From the NCBI GenBank assembly GCA_020853775.1, contig JADYYH010000070.1, positions 1 through 45,685 of the forward strand: a stretch of DNA of 45,685 bases, written 5' to 3'. Below are positions 1 to 7,550 of this stretch, in pieces. The position numbers were made by a program, and so were the translations under genes. Origin of the DNA: Nitrospira sp. GTDB lineage: Bacteria; Nitrospirota; Nitrospiria; Nitrospirales; Nitrospiraceae. Position 1 is the stretch's first letter. Each line of letters opens with the position of its first letter. The notes under the pieces are model-generated. The model was not told the DNA's origin. It ran no database searches and saw nothing but the letters and a program-made list of their open reading frames with translations.

Positions 1-30
1 CAGGTGGTGGCGAACCAGAGGAGCGAGGCG

Positions 31-330
31 ATGAAGAGAACACGACGGAATCACGGAGCGACCTTTAAGGCCCAAGTGGCGTTGGCCGCAGTCAAAGGCG
101 ACAAGACGCTAGCCGAATTGGCCGAGCCATTCAGCGTCCATCCCACCCAGATCACCGAATGGAAGCAGCAACTGCTGACGCGGGCCGCGGACGTGTTTGG
201 CGGGACGAAACCGACGGCGGACACCCCGGACCTCAAGACCCTTCACGCAAAGATCGGGCAACTCGCGCTGGAGAATGATTTTTTAGAAGGGGCGCTCACC
301 AAGGCGGGCTTGCTGAGCGCAAAACGATGA
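31..330 (+). CDS. IS3-family transposase OrfA (helix-turn-helix subunit)
   Basis: A 99-residue basic protein with the typical OrfA opening (KRTRRNHGATFKAQVALAA), a helix-turn-helix around residues 15-50 with the VHPTQITEWKQQLL recognition segment, and a leucine-rich C-terminal helix (LHAKIGQLALENDFLE) that in the family mediates oligomerisation and joins OrfA to OrfB. The ATG at 31 follows a good ribosome site (GAGGAG), so it is preferred to the GTG at 4. In IS3 elements OrfA binds the terminal repeats and regulates the OrfAB transposase. The stop codon overlaps the orfB start as ATGA. Confidence 0.85.
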   Translation: MKRTRRNHGATFKAQVALAAVKGDKTLAELAEPFSVHPTQITEWKQQLLTRAADVFGGTKPTADTPDLKTLHAKIGQLALENDFLEGALTKAGLLSAKR

Positions 331-1157
331 TCGACCGCACGCACACACTGTCCGTCGTGCGGCAATGTCAGCTCCTCGGGGTGTCTCGCTCGACGGCCTA
401 CTACCAGCCGACGCCCCTCTCTGCCTCGGTACTGGCCCTGATGCGTCGGATTGACGAGCTGCATCTGCAGTATCCCTTTGCTGGAGCCCGGATGCTGCGC
501 GATCTCCTCCGGCGAGAGGGCCAGGCCATTGGACGGCGGCACGTGGCCACCCTGATGCGACGCATGGGCCTGGAGGCCCTGTATCGGAAGCCGGCTCTCA
601 GCCGTCGGCATCCGGCCCATCAGGTGTACCCCTATCTCTTGCGCGACTTGGCGATCTCGCGGCCGAATCATGTCTGGGCGGCCGATATCACCTATATTCC
701 GATGAAGCGCGGCTTCGTCTATCTGTTCGCCGTCTTGGACTGGGCGAGTCGCCGGGTATTGGCGTGGCGGCTCTCCAACACGCTCACGACCGATTTCTGT
801 CTGGAGGCCGTCCGGGATGCCCTGGCCCACTATGGCACGCCGGAGATCTTCAATACCGATCAAGGGTGCCAATTTACTAGCCAAGAGTTCACGGGGTTGC
901 TGACACACCACGGTATTCAGATCAGCATGGACGGAAAAGGCTGCTGGCGAGACAACGTGTTCGTGGAACGACTCTGGAAGAGCATTAAATATGAGGAGGT
1001 CTATTTGCACGCGTACGAGACTGTTGGGGCGGCGCATCAGGGCTTGGAACGCTACCTGATGTTCTACAACCAGACCAGGCCTCATCAGGCACTTGACGGC
1101 CAGACGCCCGACCAGGTGTACTCTGACCATCTGACGACACGGCTCACGGCCGCGTAA
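327..1157 (+). CDS. IS3-family transposase OrfB (DDE integrase)
   Basis: A 276-residue rve-type integrase. An HTH_21-like N-terminal part (about residues 1-100, containing the YPFAGARMLRDLLRR segment) precedes the catalytic core. Visible acidic residues are the Asp of the ADITYIP motif, the Asp of the NTDQG motif, and the Glu of the NVFVERLWK motif. The last two are separated by exactly 35 residues, the D(35)E spacing of IS3 transposases. The C-terminus has the usual YLMFYNQTRPHQALDGQTP signature. It starts at an ATG that overlaps the orfA stop, pointing to translational coupling; a frameshifted OrfAB fusion cannot be excluded. No internal stop or frameshift is seen. Confidence 0.9.
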   Translation: MIDRTHTLSVVRQCQLLGVSRSTAYYQPTPLSASVLALMRRIDELHLQYPFAGARMLRDLLRREGQAIGRRHVATLMRRMGLEALYRKPALSRRHPAHQVYPYLLRDLAISRPNHVWAADITYIPMKRGFVYLFAVLDWASRRVLAWRLSNTLTTDFCLEAVRDALAHYGTPEIFNTDQGCQFTSQEFTGLLTHHGIQISMDGKGCWRDNVFVERLWKSIKYEEVYLHAYETVGAAHQGLERYLMFYNQTRPHQALDGQTPDQVYSDHLTTRLTAA

Positions 1158-1352
1158 TCAGCAACCCGCCAGGCACCACTTAAGGAATGGCCTAGGCTGT
1201 CCAACCAACCGGAGCCACCTCTCTGTTTCAAGTATGCCTCGACCTCTCGGAGCTCCGCGCGCCCGTCTCGCGTGGCGTCTTGGCGGTTTCGTCACGAACT
1301 CTCATGAATAATGCGGGCTAAGGGAGAGAGCCTATTCTCGGGAGTCGTTTCA

Positions 1353-1382
1353 TTGCTTGTGTGTAAGGGGGTGTCGTAGAAT
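1353..1382 (+). promoter_or_regulatory. Putative sigma70 promoter of nadA
   Basis: TTGCTT at 1353-1358 and TAGAAT at 1377-1382 are 18 bases apart and lie about 30 bases upstream of the nadA ATG. This is the best match in the 257-base gap between the IS orfB and nadA; the rest of the gap holds the IS right end and no other structure I can support. The promoter lies to the right of the proposed IS end, so nadA expression probably does not depend on the element. Confidence 0.45.
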
Positions 1383-1414
1383 TATTATGGCTGTGTCTCT
1401 TCGTGACATAGGGT

Positions 1415-2542
1415 ATGGACTCAACCGAAAGGCTGCAGGTGAAAACGGTCGCCACGCTTCCACGTCCCATTACCGACTATCAATCCTTGTCTGCCGAAGA
1501 ACTCTTCGAACGGACCCGCGCGGCCAAACGGACGCTGGGCGACCGGGTGATGATCCTCGGCCACAATTATCAGCGCGATGAAGTGATTCAGCATGCTGAT
1601 TTTCGCGGCGATTCCCTGATTCTCGCGCAGGTGGCCGAACAGCGTTCCGACCGGCCGTACGTCGTGTTCTGCGGTGTCCACTTCATGGCGGAAACCGCGG
1701 ATGTGTTGAGCCGCTCCAATCAGACGGTCATTCTCCCTGACATGGCGGCGGGCTGTTCCATGGCCGACATGGCGGCCATCGAGCAGGTCGAACAGTGCTG
1801 GGATGCACTCGGGCGAGTGGTGCCGGTCGAAGAGACGGTGATGCCTGCGGTCTATGTGAACTCAGCCGCGATCTTGAAGGCGTTCTGCGGCGAACATGGC
1901 GGGCTCACCTGTACCTCCTCGAACGCGCGGAAGGTTATCGAGTGGAGTTGGGCGCGTCGCGAGAAGATCCTGTTTTTCCCCGATGAGCACCTGGGCCGCA
2001 ACACGGCCAACAAGATGGGTATCCCCCGCGAGCAGATGATCGTCTGGGACCCCTACATGCCGCGCGGTGGCAATTCCGTGGAGGCGATTCAGCGGGCCAA
2101 GCTGATTCTCTGGAAGGGCCATTGCAGCGTCCACCAGATGTTTCAGCCGTCGCACGTGGACTATTTCCGCAAGCAGTACCCGGATGTGAAAGTGATCGTG
2201 CATCCCGAATGCCATGAGGATGTGGTGAACAAGGCCGATCTGGTGGGCTCGACGGAGTACATCATCCGCACCATTACGGCGGCGCCGGCGGGCACCACCT
2301 GGGCGGTTGGTACCGAGCTGAATCTGGTCAATCGCCTGAAGCACGAGCAGACGGACAAGAAGGTGTTCTTCCTGTCCTCCACGGTCTGCCAATGCGCGAC
2401 CATGTACCGGATCGATGCCCCGCATCTCTGCTGGGCACTGGAAAACCTTGCCGATGGTCATGTCGTGAACCGGATCGTGGTTCCGGATGACGAAAAGCAG
2501 TGGGCGAAGGTGGCGTTGGACCGCATGATGGCGCTCAGCTAG
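1415..2542 (+). CDS. nadA: Quinolinate synthase NadA
   Basis: NadA condenses iminoaspartate (from NadB) with dihydroxyacetone phosphate to form quinolinate, the first pyridine intermediate of de novo NAD synthesis, using an oxygen-sensitive [4Fe-4S] cluster. The 375-residue protein has the family blocks ILGHNYQ, FCGVHFMAETA, LPDMAAGCSMADM, CTSSNA, HPECHEDV and SSTVCQC. The likely cluster cysteines are Cys86, Cys166 and one of Cys325/Cys327. Length is normal. The ATG at 1415 has only a weak ribosome site (AGGG). No nadB or nadC lies nearby, although nadD is about 21 kb downstream on the other strand. A degenerate repeat element follows the stop codon. Confidence 0.95.
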   Translation: MDSTERLQVKTVATLPRPITDYQSLSAEELFERTRAAKRTLGDRVMILGHNYQRDEVIQHADFRGDSLILAQVAEQRSDRPYVVFCGVHFMAETADVLSRSNQTVILPDMAAGCSMADMAAIEQVEQCWDALGRVVPVEETVMPAVYVNSAAILKAFCGEHGGLTCTSSNARKVIEWSWARREKILFFPDEHLGRNTANKMGIPREQMIVWDPYMPRGGNSVEAIQRAKLILWKGHCSVHQMFQPSHVDYFRKQYPDVKVIVHPECHEDVVNKADLVGSTEYIIRTITAAPAGTTWAVGTELNLVNRLKHEQTDKKVFFLSSTVCQCATMYRIDAPHLCWALENLADGHVVNRIVVPDDEKQWAKVALDRMMALS

Positions 2543-2545
2543 CAA

Positions 2546-2670
2546 GCTGTTGAGAAAGGCCGCCTGCGGCGTTCTCGCGTCGCTCGCATGTTCGACGTAC
2601 CGCTAGGGGTACGCCTCACACGCTCCCTCGCTGCGGCCTTGCCGATAGACGCTTTTGACGATCCTGCAAG
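2546..2670 (+). repeat. Degenerate intergenic repeat, copy A
   Basis: This noncoding stretch between nadA and ileS shares its block order with a stretch at 41739-41858: a GCTG/GAGAAA start, a GCGTTC-TCGCGT block, a GACGTA hairpin, a CGGCCT block, and a CTTTTGA...CTG end. The central hairpin is CGTACC (2596-2601), a six-base loop, then GGTACG (2608-2613). An outer inverted repeat AAGGCCGC (2556-2563) / GCGGCCTT (2633-2640) encloses it. It may act as a terminator of nadA or a processing site; no protein is supported here, although a long open frame runs through it into ileS. Confidence 0.6.
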
Positions 2671-2703
2671 AACAAACCACTGGTTCCTCTCGCCTCGTTT
2701 CGG

Positions 2704-2761
2704 TATAGTCCTATTTTTACGCGCACTTCATAACTCTTTTGTTCCTCGGTTTGTTCCTCGG
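2704..2761 (+). promoter_or_regulatory. ileS leader: putative -10 box and tandem 12-bp repeat
   Basis: A TATAGT box at 2704-2709 would start transcription near 2716; no good -35 box is visible. The leader then carries a perfect tandem duplication of TTTGTTCCTCGG at 2738-2749 and 2750-2761, ending 12 bases before the ileS ATG. There is no purine-rich ribosome site in this gap. The repeat could be an operator or a leader element, or a simple slippage product. No T-box-like structure was recognised. Confidence 0.4.
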
Positions 2762-2773
2762 ATAGATCATCCT

Positions 2774-5593
2774 ATGGACTATAAATCGACCCTCAATTTG
2801 CCGAAGACCGACTTCCCCATGAAGGCAAACCTGCCGCAGCGGGAGCCGGCGATGCTGGCCCGCTGGACGCAGGAACGGTTGTACGAGCGGATTCAAGAAT
2901 CCCGCCGGGGGCGGGAGCAATACATCCTGCACGACGGGCCGCCCTATGCGAACGGGCGGATCCATATCGGCCATGCCCTGAACAAAATTCTGAAAGACAT
3001 CATCGTCAAATCGAAGACGATGTCGGGCTATCAGGTCCCCTACGTGCCGGGGTGGGATTGCCACGGCCTGCCCATCGAGCATCAAGTCCTGAAGGAACTC
3101 GGAGACAAGAAGCGGGACTTGGATGCGCTGGCGATCCGCAAGCTCTGTAAGGAATATGCGGAAAAGTATGTGGCGATTCAGCGGGAGGAGTTTCAACGGC
3201 TGGGTGTGTTGGGCGAATGGCAGCAGCCCTATCTCACGTTGAACCCGGCCTATGAGGGCACCATCATCCGCGAGTTCGGCCGGTTTGTGGAGCGCGGCGG
3301 CGTCTATAAGGGTTTGAAGCCGGTTTTGTGGTGCACGCAAGACCAGACCGCCTTGGCCGAGGCCGAGGTGGAATACGAGGACCACAAATCGCCGTCGGTC
3401 TATGTGAAGTTCCCCCTGGTCAGTCCGCTTTCTGTGTTGAGCAAGAGGTTTGGGCCGCTTTCGTTCCCTGCCGAAGCGAAACAGGCATCGGTGCTGATTT
3501 GGACGACCACGCCCTGGACCTTGCCGGCCAACCAGGCGGTCTGTCTCCATGCCGACATCGATTATGCGTTTGTGCTGGTCGGGGACGAATTGCTGGTCAT
3601 GGCCGAGAAGTTGGTCGAGTCGGTGGCCAAGGCCTGCAATCTGACGGCCTACACCATCGTCGCGGTGAAAAAAGGCGGCGAGGGATTTGAGGGGTTAGAG
3701 ACGCAACGGCCACTGACCACGGGTCTTTCGCCGCTGCTCCTGGGCGATTTCGTGACGTTGGAGCAGGGAACCGGCTGTGTGCACATTGCGCCGGGCCACG
3801 GCATGGAAGACTACCTGCTGGTGCTGGATCACAATGCCAAGGCCAGTGTCGGTGAGCGACTCGAAATCCTGGCCCCAGTAGACAATGGCGGCAAATTCAC
3901 TGAGGCGGTTCCTGAGTTTGCCGGTCAGCATGTCTTTAAGGCCAATCCGAAAATCGTGGAGCGCCTGACGGAGAACGGTCGACTGCTTGGCCACGGCTCG
4001 CTCAATCACTCGTACCCCCATTGCTGGCGGTGTAAGCAGCCGGTGATCTTTCGCGCGACCGAGCAGTGGTTCGTCTCCATGGAGACCAATGATCTGCGGA
4101 AAGAAGCGTTGGCAGAGATCGAACGGGTGCGCTGGATCCCGGCCTATGGCCGCGACCGCATCAACGGGATGATCGAGAACCGCCCCGATTGGTGCCTGTC
4201 GCGTCAACGGGTCTGGGGCACGCCGATTCCGGGGTTTACCTGTGTGAAATGTGGCAAGGTGCTGGCCCATCCGCGTGTGATCGACCATGTGGCGGACTTA
4301 ATCGGGCAACATGGCACCGACTACTGGTTTGCCAATCAGGCCGGCGCGCTGCTTCCTGCCGGCACCCAATGTGAAGGCTGCGGCGGAACTGATTTCGAAA
4401 AGGAACGCGACATTCTGGACGTCTGGTTCGAGTCCGGTGTGAGTTATGCGGCGGTTCTCAAGCCACGCCAATGGTATCCGGCGGATCTGTATCTGGAAGG
4501 GTCGGACCAGCATCGCGGCTGGTTCCATAGCGCTCTGTTGTCCGGTGTGATCACCGATCATCGCGCGCCGTATAAGGCTGTGTTGACGCATGGATTTGTG
4601 CTGGATGGGGCCGGGCGAAAGATGTCCAAATCGGCGGGGAACGTCGTGGCGCCGCAGGATGTCATCAAGCAATCGGGTGCGGAAATCCTTCGTCTCTGGG
4701 TATCGGCCCAGGATTATCGCGAAGACCTTCGGATTTCCCAGGAGATCCTGAATCACCTGATCGAGGCCTATCGAAAGATTCGCAATACCTGCCGCTTCCT
4801 GCTGAGCAATCTCTACGATTTTGATCCCGCGCAGGACCGGGTGCCGTTCGAGCAGTTGCCTGAACTGGACCGCTGGGCACTCATGCGGCTGAGCGACCTG
4901 ATCCCGCGCGTGCGCAAAGGGTATGACGAGTTTGAATTCCATACGATCTTTCACGCGTTAAACAATTTCTGTTCCGTCGATCTGAGTGCCGTGTACCTCG
5001 ATATCCTGAAGGACCGGCTCTATACGTTTCGGAAGGATTCTCCGCTCCGGCGCGGCTCGCAGACGGTGCTGTTCGAGATCGTGGTGGCGTTGACCAAACT
5101 CATGGCGCCCGTGCTGAGTTTCACTGCCGAGGAAATCTGGAGGACCTTGCCCGAGTCCGTACGGGCAGAAGCCAAGGCGGAGAGCGTGCACATCGCCATG
5201 TTCCCCGAGGTCGATCCGCGCTGGGCCGATGCGAAGCTGGCGGAGCGGTGGGAGCAACTCTTGGAAGTGAGAGTGGCGGTTCAGGCGGCCCTGGAAGTGA
5301 GGCGTCGAGATAAGGTGATCGGCGCGCCGCTGGAGGCAAAGGTCGTCATCGAGGCGAATGCCACGCGACATGAGTTTCTGACGCGGTATGAGCAGGAGCT
5401 CTCATCGTTCTTCATCGTGTCAGATGTGGTCCTCACCCGGGCCGATCATCTCGCGGAGTCGCCCGGGTTTGCCGTGACGGTAGATAAGGCTACGGGCGCC
5501 AAATGCGAGCGCTGCTGGAATTACCGGTCGGCTGTGGGGACGTCTGCCGACCATCCCACCCTGTGCGATCGTTGTATCGAGGCCGTCCGTTGA
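2774..5593 (+). CDS. ileS: Isoleucyl-tRNA synthetase IleS
   Basis: A 939-residue class I aminoacyl-tRNA synthetase that charges tRNA-Ile and edits misactivated valine. The HIGH motif appears as HIGHALN about 60 residues in, the KMSKS motif as GRKMSKSAGN in the middle, and the CP1 editing domain lies between them (WTTTPWTLPANQA region). The C-terminus has the zinc-binding CERCW ... LCDRC pairs typical of bacterial-type IleS. The ATG at 2774 is chosen because the protein then begins like other IleS (DYKSTLNLPKTDFPMKA); the open frame extends upstream to 2588, but that part encodes the repeat and leader. The stop overlaps the lspA start, the common ileS-lspA operon. Confidence 0.96.
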   Translation: MDYKSTLNLPKTDFPMKANLPQREPAMLARWTQERLYERIQESRRGREQYILHDGPPYANGRIHIGHALNKILKDIIVKSKTMSGYQVPYVPGWDCHGLPIEHQVLKELGDKKRDLDALAIRKLCKEYAEKYVAIQREEFQRLGVLGEWQQPYLTLNPAYEGTIIREFGRFVERGGVYKGLKPVLWCTQDQTALAEAEVEYEDHKSPSVYVKFPLVSPLSVLSKRFGPLSFPAEAKQASVLIWTTTPWTLPANQAVCLHADIDYAFVLVGDELLVMAEKLVESVAKACNLTAYTIVAVKKGGEGFEGLETQRPLTTGLSPLLLGDFVTLEQGTGCVHIAPGHGMEDYLLVLDHNAKASVGERLEILAPVDNGGKFTEAVPEFAGQHVFKANPKIVERLTENGRLLGHGSLNHSYPHCWRCKQPVIFRATEQWFVSMETNDLRKEALAEIERVRWIPAYGRDRINGMIENRPDWCLSRQRVWGTPIPGFTCVKCGKVLAHPRVIDHVADLIGQHGTDYWFANQAGALLPAGTQCEGCGGTDFEKERDILDVWFESGVSYAAVLKPRQWYPADLYLEGSDQHRGWFHSALLSGVITDHRAPYKAVLTHGFVLDGAGRKMSKSAGNVVAPQDVIKQSGAEILRLWVSAQDYREDLRISQEILNHLIEAYRKIRNTCRFLLSNLYDFDPAQDRVPFEQLPELDRWALMRLSDLIPRVRKGYDEFEFHTIFHALNNFCSVDLSAVYLDILKDRLYTFRKDSPLRRGSQTVLFEIVVALTKLMAPVLSFTAEEIWRTLPESVRAEAKAESVHIAMFPEVDPRWADAKLAERWEQLLEVRVAVQAALEVRRRDKVIGAPLEAKVVIEANATRHEFLTRYEQELSSFFIVSDVVLTRADHLAESPGFAVTVDKATGAKCERCWNYRSAVGTSADHPTLCDRCIEAVR

Positions 5594-6111
5594 GCCAGTC
5601 TATCCGTTATCTGCTGCTCGGGCTGCTCAGCCTGGCGATCGTGGTGGCGGATCAGGTCACGAAGGTCTCCGTTATGGAGACCATGCGGCTCCATGAGTCC
5701 ATTCCCGTCATCACCAACCTCTTCAGCATCACCTACATTCGCAATCCGGGCGCGGCCTTCGGCTTTCTCTCATCCAGCAGCAGCTCGTTCAGATTTGTCT
5801 TCTTCGGCCTCACGTCGGTTTTTGCCGTGGGCTTGCTGGCGATGATCATGGTGCGCATGCCGAAAGAGGACTGGATGGGACGGCTCAGCGTGGCGGGAAT
5901 TCTGGGCGGGGCGGTCGGAAACCTGTTAGACCGGTTGCGCTACGGGGAAGTCATCGACTTCCTCGATTTCTATCTCAACGGGTATCACTGGCCGGCGTTT
6001 AACGTGGCCGATTCCGCGATTACCGTGGGAGTCGTGTTTTTGATTCTTCACTTCGCCACGGAAAAGGAGCCGGAAGACCACCCGGTCGTTTCCGGGCAGC
6101 CCCCCTCGTAA
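5590..6111 (+). CDS. lspA: Lipoprotein signal peptidase LspA (signal peptidase II)
   Basis: LspA is the inner-membrane aspartyl protease that removes the signal peptide from diacylglyceryl prolipoproteins. With the TTG start at 5590 the protein has 173 residues, the usual length, and four membrane spans. The catalytic aspartates are Asp123 (in EVIDFLDF) and Asp141 (in FNVADSA); the conserved NPGAAFG and GGAVGNLLDR segments are present. The TTG overlaps the ileS stop (TTGA) and sits seven bases after a GAGG ribosome site within ileS, so translation is probably coupled. Its substrates would include the lipoproteins at 7551 and 44690. Confidence 0.93.
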   Translation: MSQSIRYLLLGLLSLAIVVADQVTKVSVMETMRLHESIPVITNLFSITYIRNPGAAFGFLSSSSSSFRFVFFGLTSVFAVGLLAMIMVRMPKEDWMGRLSVAGILGGAVGNLLDRLRYGEVIDFLDFYLNGYHWPAFNVADSAITVGVVFLILHFATEKEPEDHPVVSGQPPS

Positions 6112-6129
6112 CCCGCCCGCTCCAGGCCA

Positions 6130-6396
6130 TCACACCGGCAGGGTGATGATAAACCCGCCTTGCTCCCGGAACTGCCGCTGCTGCTCGACGGAAAACATCG
6201 CGAGCGGTTCCGTATGGCAGAACTGGCATTCCTTGAGCGTAATCACCGCTCCCGGTTCGCCGATTCCCACCAGATACTGTTTCGCCAGCGTCAGGGCTTT
6301 TTCCTGGCTGGTCGTCATCACGTCGAAGTGCAGTTTGCCGTTCTTGCCTTTGACCCACGTATCGTAGACGTGGACGCTGTCCATGTTACTTGCCAT
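6130..6396 (-). CDS. DUF2024 family protein
   Basis: An 88-residue soluble protein that matches my recollection of the DUF2024 family: an N-terminal HVYDTWVKGKNGKLHFDV segment, a central helix, then a conserved ECQFCHTEP motif. The function of the family is not known to me. The CQFCH sequence resembles a haem c site, but there is no signal peptide and the cysteines are part of the family motif, so haem attachment is unlikely. It lies 29 bases downstream of uppP on the same strand, probably as its second gene, and is convergent with lspA across an 18-base gap. Confidence 0.75.
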   Translation of the reverse strand: MASNMDSVHVYDTWVKGKNGKLHFDVMTTSQEKALTLAKQYLVGIGEPGAVITLKECQFCHTEPLAMFSVEQQRQFREQGGFIITLPV

Positions 6397-6425
6397 GACG
6401 GTTCGACTCCTGATGGTGGATGAAT

Positions 6426-7301
6426 TTATCGGACTACGAGCAGCACGATGACGCCCAGGACCATACGGTAGTAGGCAAACACGCTGAGGCTGTGGCGTTG
6501 CACGAAGGTGAGGAAGGCGGCGATCACAGCCCAGGCCACCACAAACGACACCACCAGGCCGATCCCGAGCGCCACGTAGTCATCCTGCGAAAACGAGGCC
6601 TGCGATTTCAGCATCTGATAGATCGTGGCGATGATCATGGTCGGGAGGGCCAGGAAGAAAGAATACTCGGTGGCCACGCGCCGGTCGAGGCCGGCCAGCA
6701 GGCCTCCGACAATGGTCGAGCCTGAGCGGGACATCCCTGGAATCAAGGAGGCGCATTGGGCCAGGCCCACCATCAGGGCCGATCGTGGCGTCACCTGCAG
6801 CAGTTCCTTCACGCGCACGCGGCTCTGCATGCGTTCGACCGCCAGAATGATGATGCCGCCCACAATTAATGAGATGGCAACGGTGATCGGCGAAAAGAGG
6901 TAGGCCTTGATCGACTTATGCGCGAGGAATCCCACCAGCGCGGCGGGCAGGAAGGCCAGGCCCAATCCGATGACGAACCACAGATTGGGTTGGGCCGTGA
7001 TCGATTCCTGAATGGTCGCAGCCCAGGATTTCGTCCCCCGGCTCGCGATCAACGAGCGAAAGTCCTGTTGTTCCCGTAGCGCATGGGAGGCCAGCGACGC
7101 CAGTTTTGCGCGCTCGTACGCGATGATCGCGAGAATCGACCCCAGCTGAATGGAAATCTCCACGTTGGACGCGATATCCCCCGTAAATCCGAGGGCGTGC
7201 CCGACGAGAATCAGATGGCCAGTCGAGGAGACGGGGAGAAACTCCGTCAGACCTTCAATGATGCCGAGAATAACGGCGAGCTCCGGGCCCCAGTTCATCA
7301 T
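6426..7301 (-). CDS. uppP: Undecaprenyl-diphosphatase UppP (BacA)
   Basis: An integral membrane phosphatase that converts undecaprenyl diphosphate to the monophosphate lipid carrier used for peptidoglycan and O-antigen precursors; overexpression in other bacteria gives bacitracin resistance. The two family motifs are present: EGLTEFLPVSSTGHL near the N-terminus and PGMSRSGSTI in the second half, with about eight hydrophobic spans. The frame is open from a GTG at 7385, but family members start just before the segment NWGPELAVILGIIEGLTEF, so the ATG at 7301 (or 7298) is chosen, giving 291 residues. No clear ribosome site precedes it, so the start is uncertain. Confidence 0.92.
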   Translation of the reverse strand: MMNWGPELAVILGIIEGLTEFLPVSSTGHLILVGHALGFTGDIASNVEISIQLGSILAIIAYERAKLASLASHALREQQDFRSLIASRGTKSWAATIQESITAQPNLWFVIGLGLAFLPAALVGFLAHKSIKAYLFSPITVAISLIVGGIIILAVERMQSRVRVKELLQVTPRSALMVGLAQCASLIPGMSRSGSTIVGGLLAGLDRRVATEYSFFLALPTMIIATIYQMLKSQASFSQDDYVALGIGLVVSFVVAWAVIAAFLTFVQRHSLSVFAYYRMVLGVIVLLVVR

Positions 7302-7471
7302 AGTGTGTGCGAGATGGTGTGTGGGATGCTGCGGGTGGTTGCGTGGTTGTCCCGAACAGTCGTTGCATAATCCCAGACTGGTCACCGGCAGTCAAGCGCT
7401 GTTGCATTTGGCGGCGCGGTGTTTTGGTCAGAGGGAACTTGCCGGCCGGCCCTGCGCAATCGGCAAACTTG

Positions 7472-7500
7472 TTGACAAAGTTGAAGTGATGGCATACACA
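7472..7500 (+). promoter_or_regulatory. Putative sigma70 promoter of the HhH lipoprotein gene
   Basis: A perfect TTGACA at 7472-7477 is followed 17 bases later by TACACA at 7495-7500, about 50 bases upstream of the ATG at 7551. The -35 is consensus and the -10 weak. It lies in the divergent gap between uppP and the lipoprotein gene. Confidence 0.5.
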
Positions 7501-7550
7501 CAACAAGAGAGCAGCAGTCCGATCGGTCCGGATCGAACAGGGAGGGTCGC

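Larger units (their letters stand above)
1..1217 (+). mobile_element. IS3-family insertion sequence, left end outside the window
   Basis: The two overlapping frames orfA (helix-turn-helix) and orfB (DDE integrase) are the standard IS3-family layout. The right end is placed near 1217 because the sequence after orfB carries a conserved-looking tail (a CACTTAAGG block, then CTGTCC and a GGAGCCA ending in CA), which suits IS3 ends that finish in CA. The left end is not visible: orfA starts only 31 bases into the window, so the matching inverted repeat cannot be compared and the exact boundary is an estimate. Both frames are intact, so the element may still be active. It lies about 200 bases upstream of nadA. 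Confidence 0.8.

Noticed and set aside
243..1130. Long open frame antisense to the IS orfB
   Set aside because: It is a GC-rich shadow of the transposase gene; no motif or ribosome site supports it.
1862..2545. Antisense frame within nadA, and similar long antisense frames in ileS, mutS2 and the kinase gene
   Set aside because: They are codon-bias shadows in a GC-rich genome; the proteins are Arg/His/Pro-rich without domain motifs.
2588..2773. N-terminal extension of ileS of 62 residues
   Set aside because: It translates the intergenic repeat and the leader with the tandem 12-bp repeat; IleS proteins begin at the residues encoded from 2774, and the extension has no family similarity.
2671..2773. 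T-box riboswitch ahead of ileS
   Set aside because: The leader is too short and lacks the conserved T-box sequence and an antiterminator-terminator pair.
6130..6396. CxxCH in the DUF2024 protein as a haem c site
   Set aside because: There is no signal peptide, and the motif is part of the conserved DUF2024 pattern of a cytoplasmic protein.
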